The translations under genes and the position numbers were made by a program. Shown piece by piece: positions 1-8,323 of a DNA stretch of 64,000 nt (positions within the stretch are counted from its first letter, which is position 1; each line of letters begins with the position of its first letter). The notes below the pieces were generated by a model. It ran no database searches. It was not told where the DNA came from and worked only from the letters and a program-made list of their open reading frames with translations. The stretch is from Methanolobus sp. (GTDB lineage: Archaea; Halobacteriota; Methanosarcinia; Methanosarcinales; Methanosarcinaceae), in assembly GCA_029762595.1 (NCBI GenBank), contig JARVGJ010000007.1:1-64000 (forward strand), read 5' to 3'.

Positions 1-1
1 C

Positions 2-316
2 AAATCAATGGACCGTAGTGACCTGTGGGTATTCCCCATTGCAATTCCACTTTTAATAGGTCCGGGTACGATTACCACAACAATCGTACTTATGGGATCG
101 GCAGCTTCGGTCATGCATGGTACTTTGGTCATAGTATCGATACTCCTCAACTATTCGGTAGCATGGTTAATGTTCCATTACTCAAGAAAGTTCTACAAAC
201 TTCTTGGATACACGGGAATGCTGGTAATAACAAGATTAATGGGTCTTCTGTTAGCGGCTATTGCAGTAAACTTTGTCGCGATCGGGGTCTGGAACATTTA
301 CCAATCCTTCATGTGA
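2..316 (+). CDS. MarC family membrane protein, C-terminal part (cut by window start)
   Basis: This is the C-terminal half of a MarC-family (UPF0056) integral membrane protein. Its reading frame is already open at base 2, so the gene begins upstream of the window. An ATG at base 8 lies inside the conserved region and is not the start: the residues before it (K-S-M-D-R-S-D) align with K-S-T-S-R-S-D of the complete paralogue just downstream. It has the PLL-GPGTI-TTTI motif of the fifth-helix region and about three membrane segments. The family function is unsettled; the old multiple-antibiotic-resistance role of MarC was not upheld. It forms a tandem pair with the next gene. Confidence 0.85.
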   Translation, partial: KSMDRSDLWVFPIAIPLLIGPGTITTTIVLMGSAASVMHGTLVIVSILLNYSVAWLMFHYSRKFYKLLGYTGMLVITRLMGLLLAAIAVNFVAIGVWNIYQSFM

Positions 317-487
317 GATATGCAAGTCCCATATATGCAATGGATTGACACATGAGCATATGATATTTCAGATGGCTAATAATAAATAACAACATGTCAA
401 TCCTTATGCATCTAAAGGTTACTTAATGTTCAAACATCATGAAAAGAGGTAATTAGTACGGAAAGCATTGCATATCTGATATTTTCA

Positions 488-1090
488 TTGAGTACCTTAT
501 TTGCAATAGTAAGCCCTGTAAGTGGTGTAGTTACCTTTGTTTCACTTACAAGTGAGAAGACACTAGATGAAAAGAACTTTATTGCAACAAGATCGGTCAC
601 CCTGGCATGCATTATCGCTTTATTCTTTGCAATAACAGGCCAGATGCTATTGAATTTCTTTGGTGTGAGTATAGATGCTTTAAGAGTTGCCGGTGGCGTG
701 CTGCTCTTTGTCGTAGCTTTTGATATGATACTGGCAAAGGTCTCCCGTGAGAGCATCACTGAAAAGGAGATAGACAAATCGACATCACGTAGTGATATGT
801 GGATATTCCCAATAGCAATCCCCCTTTTAACAGGCCCTGGTACTATCACCACAACAATAGTCCTGATGGGCACAGCCGGTACACTGTTAAATCAAGTAAT
901 GGTACTTGTTTCTATATTGCTTACATTCTCAATTGCCTGGTTACTGTTCCATTTTTCCAGGAAGATATATAAATTTATAGGGTATACGGGAATGCTGGTA
1001 ATAACAAGACTGATGGGTCTTCTGTTAGCATCAATGGCAGTCAACTTCATATCAATAGGGGTATGGAACATTTATCTCTCGTTCCAGTGA
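488..1090 (+). CDS. MarC family integral membrane protein
   Basis: A MarC/UPF0056 multi-spanning membrane protein of about 200 residues, with PLLTGPGTITTTIVLMG near residue 110 and a conserved tail almost identical to the upstream copy. The transported substrate is unknown. The start is a problem. The TTG at 488 falls inside the first membrane helix, because upstream codons of the same frame (back to about 443) still encode helix-like sequence (ESIAYLIFSL). No ATG, GTG or TTG lies in that stretch. An ATG at 439 is in another frame, and removing one A from the four-A run at 442-445 would join it to the gene. The true N-terminus is therefore uncertain. Confidence 0.82.
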   Translation: MSTLFAIVSPVSGVVTFVSLTSEKTLDEKNFIATRSVTLACIIALFFAITGQMLLNFFGVSIDALRVAGGVLLFVVAFDMILAKVSRESITEKEIDKSTSRSDMWIFPIAIPLLTGPGTITTTIVLMGTAGTLLNQVMVLVSILLTFSIAWLLFHFSRKIYKFIGYTGMLVITRLMGLLLASMAVNFISIGVWNIYLSFQ

Positions 1091-1183
1091 TCATTCATCT
1101 GTATCCACCACCCTGAAAAACGGATAATAGCAATGAATATATCCAATAGCATCATAGATTTACAGATGTGTGGGTGTTTGTGA

Positions 1184-3898
1184 TTGTCAGATGAAAGGGA
1201 CTTCCAATGCAGACCCGTCGGTGATGAACATCGTGTCTCAGAGCAACAGATCCTTGAAAGGCTTAATGCAACAGCCGAAGGTTTATCATCTGATGAGGCA
1301 AAGCGCAGGATAGGACTCTGCGGAAAGAATGTTTTTGAGGAAACTGAAAAAGAAAATCTTCTTGCAAGATACCTGAAACAGTACAGGAATTTCTTTTCAA
1401 TACTGCTGCTTTTTGGATCCATGCTCGCATTCGTCGCTGAATGGCTTGGTCCGGGACAGGGCAATATATTCATAGCCATTGCACTGCTGGGAGTTGTGAT
1501 ACTCAACGGGAGTTTTACCTTTATCCAGGAATACCAGGCAGAGAGGATAATGGCGAGTTTCAGGGACCTCATCCCTTCAGGATCACAGGTCTTTCGGGAT
1601 GGAAAGCTCACAGAAATACCTGCAACCGAGATAGTTGTCGGTGATGTGATCTATATTGAGGAGGGAGACAAGGTCCCTGCAGATGGCAGGCTTATCGAAG
1701 AGAACTCACTGAAGGTTGATAACTCCCCAATAACCGGAGAGGCCGAACCACAATTGCGTTCCCTGCAATGCACAGATCCGGAAATGCTTGAATGCAGGAA
1801 CATGGTCTTTTCAGGAACACTTGTCCAGACAGGTAATGGTAAAGCCATTGTATTTGCAACCGGGTCGAATACCCAGATCGGCAAACTTGCAGCATTGACA
1901 GAAGAGACATCTTCTGTAGACACTCCCATTCGCAAAGAGCTCAATGATTTTATCAGGATAATATCCTCAATTGCCATATTCTTGGGTATTGTATTTTTCA
2001 TTATAGGTTTCCTCATCCAGGACAGGTTCCTGTCCAACCTCATATTTGCCATCGGCATCATTGTTGCAAACGTACCTGAAGGGCTCCTTCCAACAGTAAC
2101 CCTTGCCCTGAGCCTTTCCTCTAAAAAGATGGCAAAAAAAAATGCATTGATAAAACAACTGGAGTCCGTTGAGACACTGGGATCAACAACTGTGATCTGT
2201 ACCGATAAAACCGGTACCCTTACCCAGAACAGGATGAACGTACATTCCGTATACACCGGTTCAGGCCTGGTGGATGTCAAAAACAAGGAAAAACCGCCTC
2301 ATATGCTGCTCCGTGTGGCCACAGTGTGCAACAATTCATCACTTATAGAAGAGAGTCCGGGATACAGGGGCGATCCCACAGAGGGTTCCCTGCTTGTATA
2401 TGCAAGTGGGTTCACAGATATCGGGAAGATGAGAGACCTGTATCCCAGGAAAGAAGAATTCCCGTTTGATTCAAAGAAAGAAAGAATGCAGGTGATCTGC
2501 ACAACACCTGAGGGAGAGATGGAAGCATACCTTAAGGGAGCACCTGAAGTGGTCCTTGGGATGTGCAGCCATGTATTGGTTGACGGGGAAGAGATAGAAC
2601 TTGACAAAGAGCAGAGAAAGATACTGGAAGAAGAGCACCTCTCCCTGGCAGGAAAAGGAGAGAGGGTGCTTGCCTTTGCCTGGAGGAAGGCAGATACTGT
2701 CAGGGAATACGAGAACGGTTTTTCCTTCCTGGGATTTACAGGAGCTGTGGACCCGCCCAGACCCCAGGTGAAGGAAGCCATAAGGAAGTGCCACAGGGCA
2801 GGCATTAAGGTAGTGATGATAACAGGAGACCACCCTGTGACTGCACGCTCCATTGCTGCAACTGTTGGACTGACAAATGATGATATTGAACCTGAACTTA
2901 TAACAGGTTCTGAACTTGCAGAGCTTACAACAGAAGAGCTAATGCAGAGATTAAAGGCGCCCAGCATAATATTTGCAAGGACATCTCCCGTGCAGAAACT
3001 AAAGATAGTACATGCCTTCCAGGCAGCAGGTGAGATAGTCACGATGACCGGGGATGGAGTGAATGACGCACCGGCCATGAAGACTGCGGACATGGGGGTT
3101 GCCATGGGAAGCGGTACTGATGTTGCAAGGGAAGCAGCTGATATGGTCCTGCTGGATGATAACTTTGCAACCATCGTCAGCGCAATAGAAGAGGGAAGGA
3201 CAGTATATGATAATATAAAGAAGTTCATAGCCTACATCCTCACAAGCAATATACCTCAGATTTTGCCTTTTATAGCCTTTGTATTGCTGGGACTGCCGCT
3301 GCCGATGAACGTACAGCTCATCCTTGCCATAGACCTTGGTACCGACATACTCCCGGCACTTGGCCTGGCAGTGGAGAAAGGAGAAGGGGATATAATGAAA
3401 CGTCCACCGCGACAGAAGGATGAGAAACTGCTTACTCCACAGGTGCTGTTCACATCCTATGGCATTAAAGGACCCATTGAGGCAGCTGCAGGATTTGCCT
3501 GCTACTTTGCAGTGCTGTTTGACGGAGGATGGAAATGGGGTCAGCAACTTCCATTCACAGATATACTTTACATGCAGGCCATAACAGCTTTCTTTGCAGC
3601 TGTGATCATATGCCAGGTAGCAAACGTATTCACCTCAAGGACAAGGCGGGAATCCGTATTAACAAAAGGTATCCTGGGTAATCGAATGGTACTTGTAGGT
3701 ATCGCAAGTGAGATCCTTATCCTTTCACTCATCATCTTCAACCCATTTGTCGGTATGATATTCAACACTACGGCAATATCACTGAAATATATCATCATAG
3801 CAATACCATTTGCCCTGCTCTTGCTGCTAACAGATGAGCTCAGGAAATATGCCATCCGAAAAGAATCGGCATTTGCCACCCATGTCCTGAAATGGTGA
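1184..3898 (+). CDS. P-type ATPase, type IIC-like (Na,K-ATPase family)
   Basis: A cation-pumping P-type ATPase of 904 residues in the cell membrane. The order is an N-terminal cation-ATPase domain, two helices, the actuator domain (DNSPITGEAEPQ, matching the TGES-type loop of Na,K-ATPase), the M4 motif NVPEGLL (P298, E299), the phosphorylation site DKTGT with D341, the nucleotide domain, the hinge TGDGVNDAPA and six C-terminal helices. M6 reads IDLGTDILPA, so D717 and D721 match the Na,K-ATPase cation aspartates. M5 reads SNIPQ where Na,K-ATPase has SNIPE, so Q692 replaces a key glutamate. The TTG at 1184 directly follows an in-frame stop and is the only early start. The transported ion (Na+, K+ or H+) is not determined by sequence, and no beta-subunit gene is nearby. 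Confidence 0.9.
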   Translation: MSDERDFQCRPVGDEHRVSEQQILERLNATAEGLSSDEAKRRIGLCGKNVFEETEKENLLARYLKQYRNFFSILLLFGSMLAFVAEWLGPGQGNIFIAIALLGVVILNGSFTFIQEYQAERIMASFRDLIPSGSQVFRDGKLTEIPATEIVVGDVIYIEEGDKVPADGRLIEENSLKVDNSPITGEAEPQLRSLQCTDPEMLECRNMVFSGTLVQTGNGKAIVFATGSNTQIGKLAALTEETSSVDTPIRKELNDFIRIISSIAIFLGIVFFIIGFLIQDRFLSNLIFAIGIIVANVPEGLLPTVTLALSLSSKKMAKKNALIKQLESVETLGSTTVICTDKTGTLTQNRMNVHSVYTGSGLVDVKNKEKPPHMLLRVATVCNNSSLIEESPGYRGDPTEGSLLVYASGFTDIGKMRDLYPRKEEFPFDSKKERMQVICTTPEGEMEAYLKGAPEVVLGMCSHVLVDGEEIELDKEQRKILEEEHLSLAGKGERVLAFAWRKADTVREYENGFSFLGFTGAVDPPRPQVKEAIRKCHRAGIKVVMITGDHPVTARSIAATVGLTNDDIEPELITGSELAELTTEELMQRLKAPSIIFARTSPVQKLKIVHAFQAAGEIVTMTGDGVNDAPAMKTADMGVAMGSGTDVAREAADMVLLDDNFATIVSAIEEGRTVYDNIKKFIAYILTSNIPQILPFIAFVLLGLPLPMNVQLILAIDLGTDILPALGLAVEKGEGDIMKRPPRQKDEKLLTPQVLFTSYGIKGPIEAAAGFACYFAVLFDGGWKWGQQLPFTDILYMQAITAFFAAVIICQVANVFTSRTRRESVLTKGILGNRMVLVGIASEILILSLIIFNPFVGMIFNTTAISLKYIIIAIPFALLLLLTDELRKYAIRKESAFATHVLKW

Positions 3899-3900
3899 AA

Positions 3901-4755
3901 TTATGCGCCCTTTTTGCGAAAGACAACTTCGGTGTGTGGATATGCAATCTCCACATCATCTGATTCCTTTATACGGTCAAATATTTCCTTTGTTATCTTT
4001 GAGGAATACTCGTGCAACTGTCTGGCAGGAGAGAAATATTTCACCTGGACATCTATCCCGCTTGGCTGAAAATCGATACGTACCTTCGGAGCTGCCGGGC
4101 TGGTACCGATCATACCTGCCAGATATTTCCTTGCGGAAAGATCAGCTATTTCCATTGCCTTATCGAGGTTGCTCTCATATGTGACATTCACGATAACACT
4201 GTCAAGTACAAAATCATTGTTGAGGGTATAATCGATTACATTCTTCTCAAACAACATCCAGTTTGGGACCATGATTATCCTTCCGGATGATTCTTCATCA
4301 CCTGTCAGGCCTCCAACTTCCATAAGATGTATGTGGGTCAGATTTATGTCTGCAATATCCCCTTTCACATCACCTATGATTACCCTGTCTCCGATATCAA
4401 AAGGTCTCTTGGTTACCACCATCAGCCATGCAGCTACACCAGTGATGGGTTTCTGGAGAGCAAATCCTATTGCCGCTGAAAGAAGACCCAGGAACAGGCC
4501 AATACCAGACCCTGCGCCGGAATAGGAAAGAACAGCAAAGAGTACTATCAGAAGAGAGAGAGAGTATCTGAATATCTGAATGAAGATCTTTATATTAGAG
4601 CGCTGTTTCTTAGTCCTTCCCATGTTAATAAGGTTAGGCCTTATTATCTTGAAAAGAACATTCAAAGCGATCAACAGGAAAATAACGATCAGGGCTGTGA
4701 AACCAACAGACAATAATTTATCATAATCAAGCATCTGCTGTAAATCGAGTTCCAT
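3901..4755 (-). CDS. MscS-type mechanosensitive ion channel
   Basis: A small-conductance mechanosensitive channel of 284 residues that releases solutes under hypo-osmotic shock. It has three N-terminal helices (about residues 15-37, 62-82 and 88-115). The third is the glycine/alanine-rich pore helix (GLLSAAIGFALQKPITG) and is followed by the MscS beta-domain (RPFDIGDRVIIGDVKGDI) and an alpha-beta C-terminal domain. It ends two bases from the stop of the convergent P-type ATPase gene. It lies downstream of the four-repeat protein gene on the same strand, about 60 bases away, so the two may be cotranscribed. A second MscS (14613-15539) is only distantly similar. Confidence 0.92.
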   Translation of the reverse strand: MELDLQQMLDYDKLLSVGFTALIVIFLLIALNVLFKIIRPNLINMGRTKKQRSNIKIFIQIFRYSLSLLIVLFAVLSYSGAGSGIGLFLGLLSAAIGFALQKPITGVAAWLMVVTKRPFDIGDRVIIGDVKGDIADINLTHIHLMEVGGLTGDEESSGRIIMVPNWMLFEKNVIDYTLNNDFVLDSVIVNVTYESNLDKAMEIADLSARKYLAGMIGTSPAAPKVRIDFQPSGIDVQVKYFSPARQLHEYSSKITKEIFDRIKESDDVEIAYPHTEVVFRKKGA

Positions 4756-4815
4756 CCTACCAGCCCTTTTAAAACATCAAAAAAAGGAAAAAGTAAAGAA
4801 ATAATAAGGTAATGA

Positions 4816-5337
4816 TCACTTTTTCTTACCCATATCATTTATCTTTTCCTTAGTTTCGGTTGCAAGCTCCTCTGCCTCTTTTCCTGAGGACTGGGCCAGT
4901 TGTCTGACCTTGGCGGATATTTCATCCACTTCCTCCCTCATATCTACACTTCTGATAGAAACAGCTATTCTTTTAACTACATCCATGATATCTTCTGTAA
5001 GATTAGCTGCCTCATCACCGGTCACTTCAATAAGAGAATCGATCTTAGAATTGACCCTGTCATAATTCATTCCCAGATTTATCTTTGCTGAGAGTTCATC
5101 CAGCTGGGTATCAATATCCGAGGCCAGGTTCCTTGCTGCATCCCCGGTCTTACCGGCAAGTTTCTCTATACTTGCATATATCTTATCAAGATCATCATTA
5201 AGGTCAACGCTTCTTACTTCATCTGCAATACCTTTCACAGAGGTCCTGATGTTACCTGCAAGCCTGTCTGCCTCACCACCCGTTCTGTCAATGAGCTGGT
5301 CTATTTCTATTTTTATTCTATCTAACCTTTCTTTCAA
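4816..5337 (-). CDS. Hypothetical protein built of four ~45-residue helical repeats
   Basis: No known family was recognised. The product is soluble, very acidic and lysine-rich, with no signal peptide or membrane helix. The longest possible form starts at a GTG at 5346. However, a near-perfect Shine-Dalgarno site (GGAGTGATC, 5349-5341) lies just before a TTG at 5337, so that TTG is preferred (173 residues). In the longer numbering, the pattern hydrophobic-xx-L-xxx-(T/S)-G-xx-A-xx-L recurs with its T/S-G at residues 22, 67, 109 and 154. R-S-V-D blocks at 45 and 132 show a further twofold duplication. This suggests a coiled-coil or apolipoprotein-like helical rod. It lies upstream of the MscS gene. 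Confidence 0.7.
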   Translation of the reverse strand: MKERLDRIKIEIDQLIDRTGGEADRLAGNIRTSVKGIADEVRSVDLNDDLDKIYASIEKLAGKTGDAARNLASDIDTQLDELSAKINLGMNYDRVNSKIDSLIEVTGDEAANLTEDIMDVVKRIAVSIRSVDMREEVDEISAKVRQLAQSSGKEAEELATETKEKINDMGKKK

Positions 5338-5407
5338 ACCGATCACTCCCTGGTCAGTTAATTAGAATTATATTAGAATGGAAGTTCATATACATATCGT
5401 GACTTCC

Positions 5408-5428
5408 CCCACGACTAAAGTTCGTGGG
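5408..5428. repeat. Imperfect hairpin typical of an IS200/IS605 right end
   Basis: CCCACGA and TCGTGGG pair with seven bases and enclose the loop CTAAAGT. The stop codon of the TnpB remnant lies in this loop. Many archaeal IS200/IS605 elements carry a similar subterminal CCCACGACTTTAGTCGTGGG hairpin at the tnpB end. Confidence 0.7.
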
Positions 5429-5552
5429 CTTCTACGGATCTTATACCGACAGATTGCAATCCCGATAAGAGAATGTTGATAGCCGCATTGTGGTCACGGC
5501 CTAAGACCAGACCACAGATAAAGCAGTGGGTCTTCTCTACCCCTACACCCAG
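5415..5552 (-). pseudogene. tnpB: Remnant of IS200/IS605 transposon protein TnpB (C-terminal end only)
   Basis: Reading the minus strand from 5552 to the TAG at 5415-5417 gives about 45 codons. They contain KTHCFICGLVLGRDHNAAIN, the second zinc-ribbon cysteine pair (C-x2-C) and the R-D-x-N-A-A-x-N-I-L motif carrying the last RuvC-like aspartate of TnpB. A TAA stop at 5553-5555 closes the frame, and no more TnpB sequence is visible upstream, where the CNNM gene ends at 5589. No tnpA and no left end were seen. This is therefore an inactive fossil insertion, with the element end marked by the hairpin at 5408-5428. Confidence 0.85.
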
Positions 5553-5588
5553 TTAATCATAAAAACAACCCGGAAAGAAAATCAAGGG

Positions 5589-6614
5589 TCATTCGACCCT
5601 CACAACTATTCCCCTGAGCAGACGACCCAATATATCCGAGCCGGTTATGATTATCTTCTGCGGGTCATCCTTGTTCCAGTAGAGTATAAGGTCATTATCA
5701 ATAACATCATCTTCAGAATCTACCGGATATACCTTCAGTTTATGGAGCACATCACCTATCTTCTCTGAGGGATCTCTCACAACAATGGGATGATGACAGT
5801 GCCTGTAGGGATTGAAATCCATTTTCCTGTATATACCATCCCTCAGGAAAGAACCCGAATCAATGGCCATGACAGGTTCATTGTTCTCGTCCACAACGAT
5901 GATCCATTTCTTTGAGCTGGAAGCTATCTTCTCCAGCAGCTGGTCAAACCCTTCTTCCTCAAGGGGCGGGAATATGACAAGCCCGTTGTAAGTAGGTAAA
6001 GATATTATGCTTGCAGGGTCTATCAGGGAACCTTCCTGCTTGATATTAAGGTCATCAATGGAAAGGAAATTCAATGCACCAAGCCCTTCAAGGCGATCGA
6101 TATCACTGCTCTCAGAAACCATGTGCTTGGCAAGCATTATCCTTAGGGAGCGCTCTTTGAAGAATTCCATTTTCTCCTTCCCAAGCCAGATGTCCAGAAG
6201 CATTGCAGTCGGTTTTGCCACAGGGTACAATAGCATCATGTAAAGCTTAACAAGAGGAGATAATGCAGCTCCTGCCCTTAGCGCATTACGGGTGAAGAAA
6301 GCCTGTGGCATGATCTCACCGAACAATGTGATTGCTACAGTTGAAAAAGCAAAAGCGTATACTCCAGCCATTATAGTATCCGTAAGCAATGTCAAAAGAA
6401 CATTGACACCTACGTTACCCCATAACAGAGTGCACAAAAGCAGATGGGAATTGTGTCTTATTGCCAGGACTTTCCTTGCGTTCTCATTCTTCGCCTCGGC
6501 CTCGATCTCAAGACGAAGGCGGGTCAGTCCGAACAGACCTATTGTCAGTCCGGAGAAAATAGCTGACTGAAGTATGCAGAGAACTATTAAAAACCATATT
6601 ATTATTTCGTTCAT
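5589..6614 (-). CDS. CNNM (DUF21) domain membrane protein with CBS domains
   Basis: A membrane protein of 341 residues of the CNNM/CorB family, whose members are linked to magnesium efflux or Mg2+/Na+ exchange. The DUF21 transmembrane domain occupies about residues 1-165 and includes the helix-1 motif SGLTIGLFGL and the conserved FGEIMPQ segment. Residues 190-335 form a degenerate CBS pair, which in the family binds adenine nucleotides and gates transport. No CorC_HlyC domain follows. The gene stands alone and is flanked downstream by the TnpB fossil. The exact ion is inferred from the family only. Confidence 0.85.
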   Translation of the reverse strand: MNEIIIWFLIVLCILQSAIFSGLTIGLFGLTRLRLEIEAEAKNENARKVLAIRHNSHLLLCTLLWGNVGVNVLLTLLTDTIMAGVYAFAFSTVAITLFGEIMPQAFFTRNALRAGAALSPLVKLYMMLLYPVAKPTAMLLDIWLGKEKMEFFKERSLRIMLAKHMVSESSDIDRLEGLGALNFLSIDDLNIKQEGSLIDPASIISLPTYNGLVIFPPLEEEGFDQLLEKIASSSKKWIIVVDENNEPVMAIDSGSFLRDGIYRKMDFNPYRHCHHPIVVRDPSEKIGDVLHKLKVYPVDSEDDVIDNDLILYWNKDDPQKIIITGSDILGRLLRGIVVRVE

Positions 6615-6913
6615 ATATTATCCGCTGAGGCAATCTAACGTAACCTCAGGTCTTTTAATAGACATGAAAGTTATAAAACTTTTTGCAGATAAATAAGGAC
6701 ATTAAATGTAGATGAAGAATATATATCTGCTCAATTCAAAGGGGGTTGCTTTTTTTAGCTTGTTCCATTTAGCCACATTCATACAATTGCAGGAAGATCT
6801 GCCGTAACTCATTTATATAAGAAAGAAGAAACTTTTTTATATTAACACATGTGAACTCAAAGCGATTCACTTTGTATATAATTATTAATTTTATGGGTTG
6901 TGTGGTGAATGAT

Positions 6914-8281
6914 GTGAAAAGCATAAATAGATACAGAAAGATCCTGATGCTATCAATAATATCCATTTTTATTATTTCTGTGGCTGCAGGTGAAATTCCT
7001 GTGGATGAAAAGACCGTTGATCTAAACATGAAAGCTGCATACAATGATGATAATATTCATTTTTTGTTTGAGTTTAATTCTGCTGATCCAAGTTATCCAG
7101 GCATATACCATGATTACTACCGATACGAAAATGGATCATGGGTAGTAGATGGATACAATGAGGACCGTGTGTCCATGCTACTTGGTGGTCACCAGGTGAA
7201 TTCATTCAATACACTTGGTTGTTTTCTTACGTGCCATGATGATGTCAGGTTCATGCCGGATTCTCCTTCTTCAGAACAAGTAGCTGCAAGCAACTATTTG
7301 GGTGGCGTTCTTGGTGTTGGTGATGTGCGCAAATATATTCCTGAAAGCAGAGCTCATCCCCTAAGATGGGACAATGTGATCTCTCAAGAAGAGCTTGATC
7401 AATTGAGAAAGGAAGGTACATTCCTTGATCTGTTGCATTGGAGGGCTCACCGCAGCAATCCTATAGGATACTCAGATTCCCAGAATGTCCTGGAGTATCG
7501 CCACAGTGACACTGGCCAGTCGCCATACTATACTAACTGGAATTCCGAAGGCAATCATCCTGCATATATGTTCGATCCGCAGATAACAGGATCTGTGTCA
7601 CTAAGCTGGGATGACATAAATGACAGGAAGCTGACAATTGCTGACTATTATTATATAGCAGAGGATTTTGCAATATCCTTTGATCCGGAACACGATTGGC
7701 AGGAAGGAGATACCATTCCCCGAAGAATGTTGAGAATTCCATCAGAAAGCCGGGGGCAGATAACTGCAGACGGTACATGGAATGATGGTATGTGGACCGT
7801 GGAGCTTGTCAGAAAACTGGATACGGGATATACCGGGGAAGACGTTTCTCTTGTTGAAGGGGAAATCTATTACATTTCTCCTGCACTACACATAGGTGAC
7901 ACTGCAGGCCGTGACCATTACGTTACATGGGGTCATTCTCTTGGTATTGGCGTTGGAGCAGATGTAGAAGCCATCAGGTTCGAGGGCCAGTCCCCGAACT
8001 GGGATGATATCCCTGAAAGAACGATCACTCTGTTCTATCCAGGCGTGATGAGCTATGACCTACTACTTGATAATGACCTGCATGGGACAGGAGCAGCTTG
8101 TACTGAAGCTGGTTCACCAGTACCTCATAGTGCAGAAAGAATGGGAGATTTTGCCTTTGATCTTGAAAGAAGTCTTATCGAAGATACAGAAGACACTCAG
8201 AGAGAAGTACCAGGCTTTGGAATAGTGCTTGCGATATCAGGACTGTTATTTGTATTCTTTCTTGTTGGCAAAAGAAAATAA
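6914..8281 (+). CDS. Surface protein with ethylbenzene-dehydrogenase-like haem domain and PGF-CTERM tail
   Basis: An exported protein with an N-terminal signal segment, a long extracellular domain resembling the EB_dh (ethylbenzene dehydrogenase gamma/DMSO-reductase-associated, b-type haem) family, and a C-terminal PGFG motif, hydrophobic stretch and KRK tail typical of archaeosortase-processed PGF-CTERM proteins. The motif G-C-F-L-T-C-H followed by R-F-M-P-D is characteristic of one EB_dh subgroup. It is CX3CH, not a standard CXXCH haem-c site. The frame is open from 6851. The GTG at 6914 is preferred because GGTGA lies five bases upstream and it gives a better signal peptide. No redox partner gene is adjacent, so an electron-transfer or sensing role is inferred. 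Confidence 0.65.
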   Translation: MKSINRYRKILMLSIISIFIISVAAGEIPVDEKTVDLNMKAAYNDDNIHFLFEFNSADPSYPGIYHDYYRYENGSWVVDGYNEDRVSMLLGGHQVNSFNTLGCFLTCHDDVRFMPDSPSSEQVAASNYLGGVLGVGDVRKYIPESRAHPLRWDNVISQEELDQLRKEGTFLDLLHWRAHRSNPIGYSDSQNVLEYRHSDTGQSPYYTNWNSEGNHPAYMFDPQITGSVSLSWDDINDRKLTIADYYYIAEDFAISFDPEHDWQEGDTIPRRMLRIPSESRGQITADGTWNDGMWTVELVRKLDTGYTGEDVSLVEGEIYYISPALHIGDTAGRDHYVTWGHSLGIGVGADVEAIRFEGQSPNWDDIPERTITLFYPGVMSYDLLLDNDLHGTGAACTEAGSPVPHSAERMGDFAFDLERSLIEDTEDTQREVPGFGIVLAISGLLFVFFLVGKRK

Positions 8282-8293
8282 CTAATTCTGTAG

Positions 8294-8323
8294 ATGGGCA
8301 AATATCTTTGCCCATTATTTTTT
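8294..8323 (+). terminator. Hairpin terminator after the haem-domain surface protein
   Basis: ATGGGCAAA and TTTGCCCAT form a perfect nine-base stem around the loop TATC (8294-8315), followed by a T-rich run. It begins 13 bases after the stop codon at 8281. Confidence 0.75.

Noticed and set aside
2299-3228. Long open frame (309 codons) opposite the first P-type ATPase
   Set aside because: It lies fully antisense to a well-supported conserved gene, and its product is low-complexity and serine-rich with no domain.
5415-5552. A functional TnpB nuclease
   Set aside because: Only the last ~45 codons remain; a stop closes the frame upstream and no further TnpB sequence is found.
7218-7250. CX3CH of the surface protein as a classical c-type haem site
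   Set aside because: Standard c-type sites are CXXCH. The surrounding pattern fits the EB_dh family, and no multihaem pattern is present.
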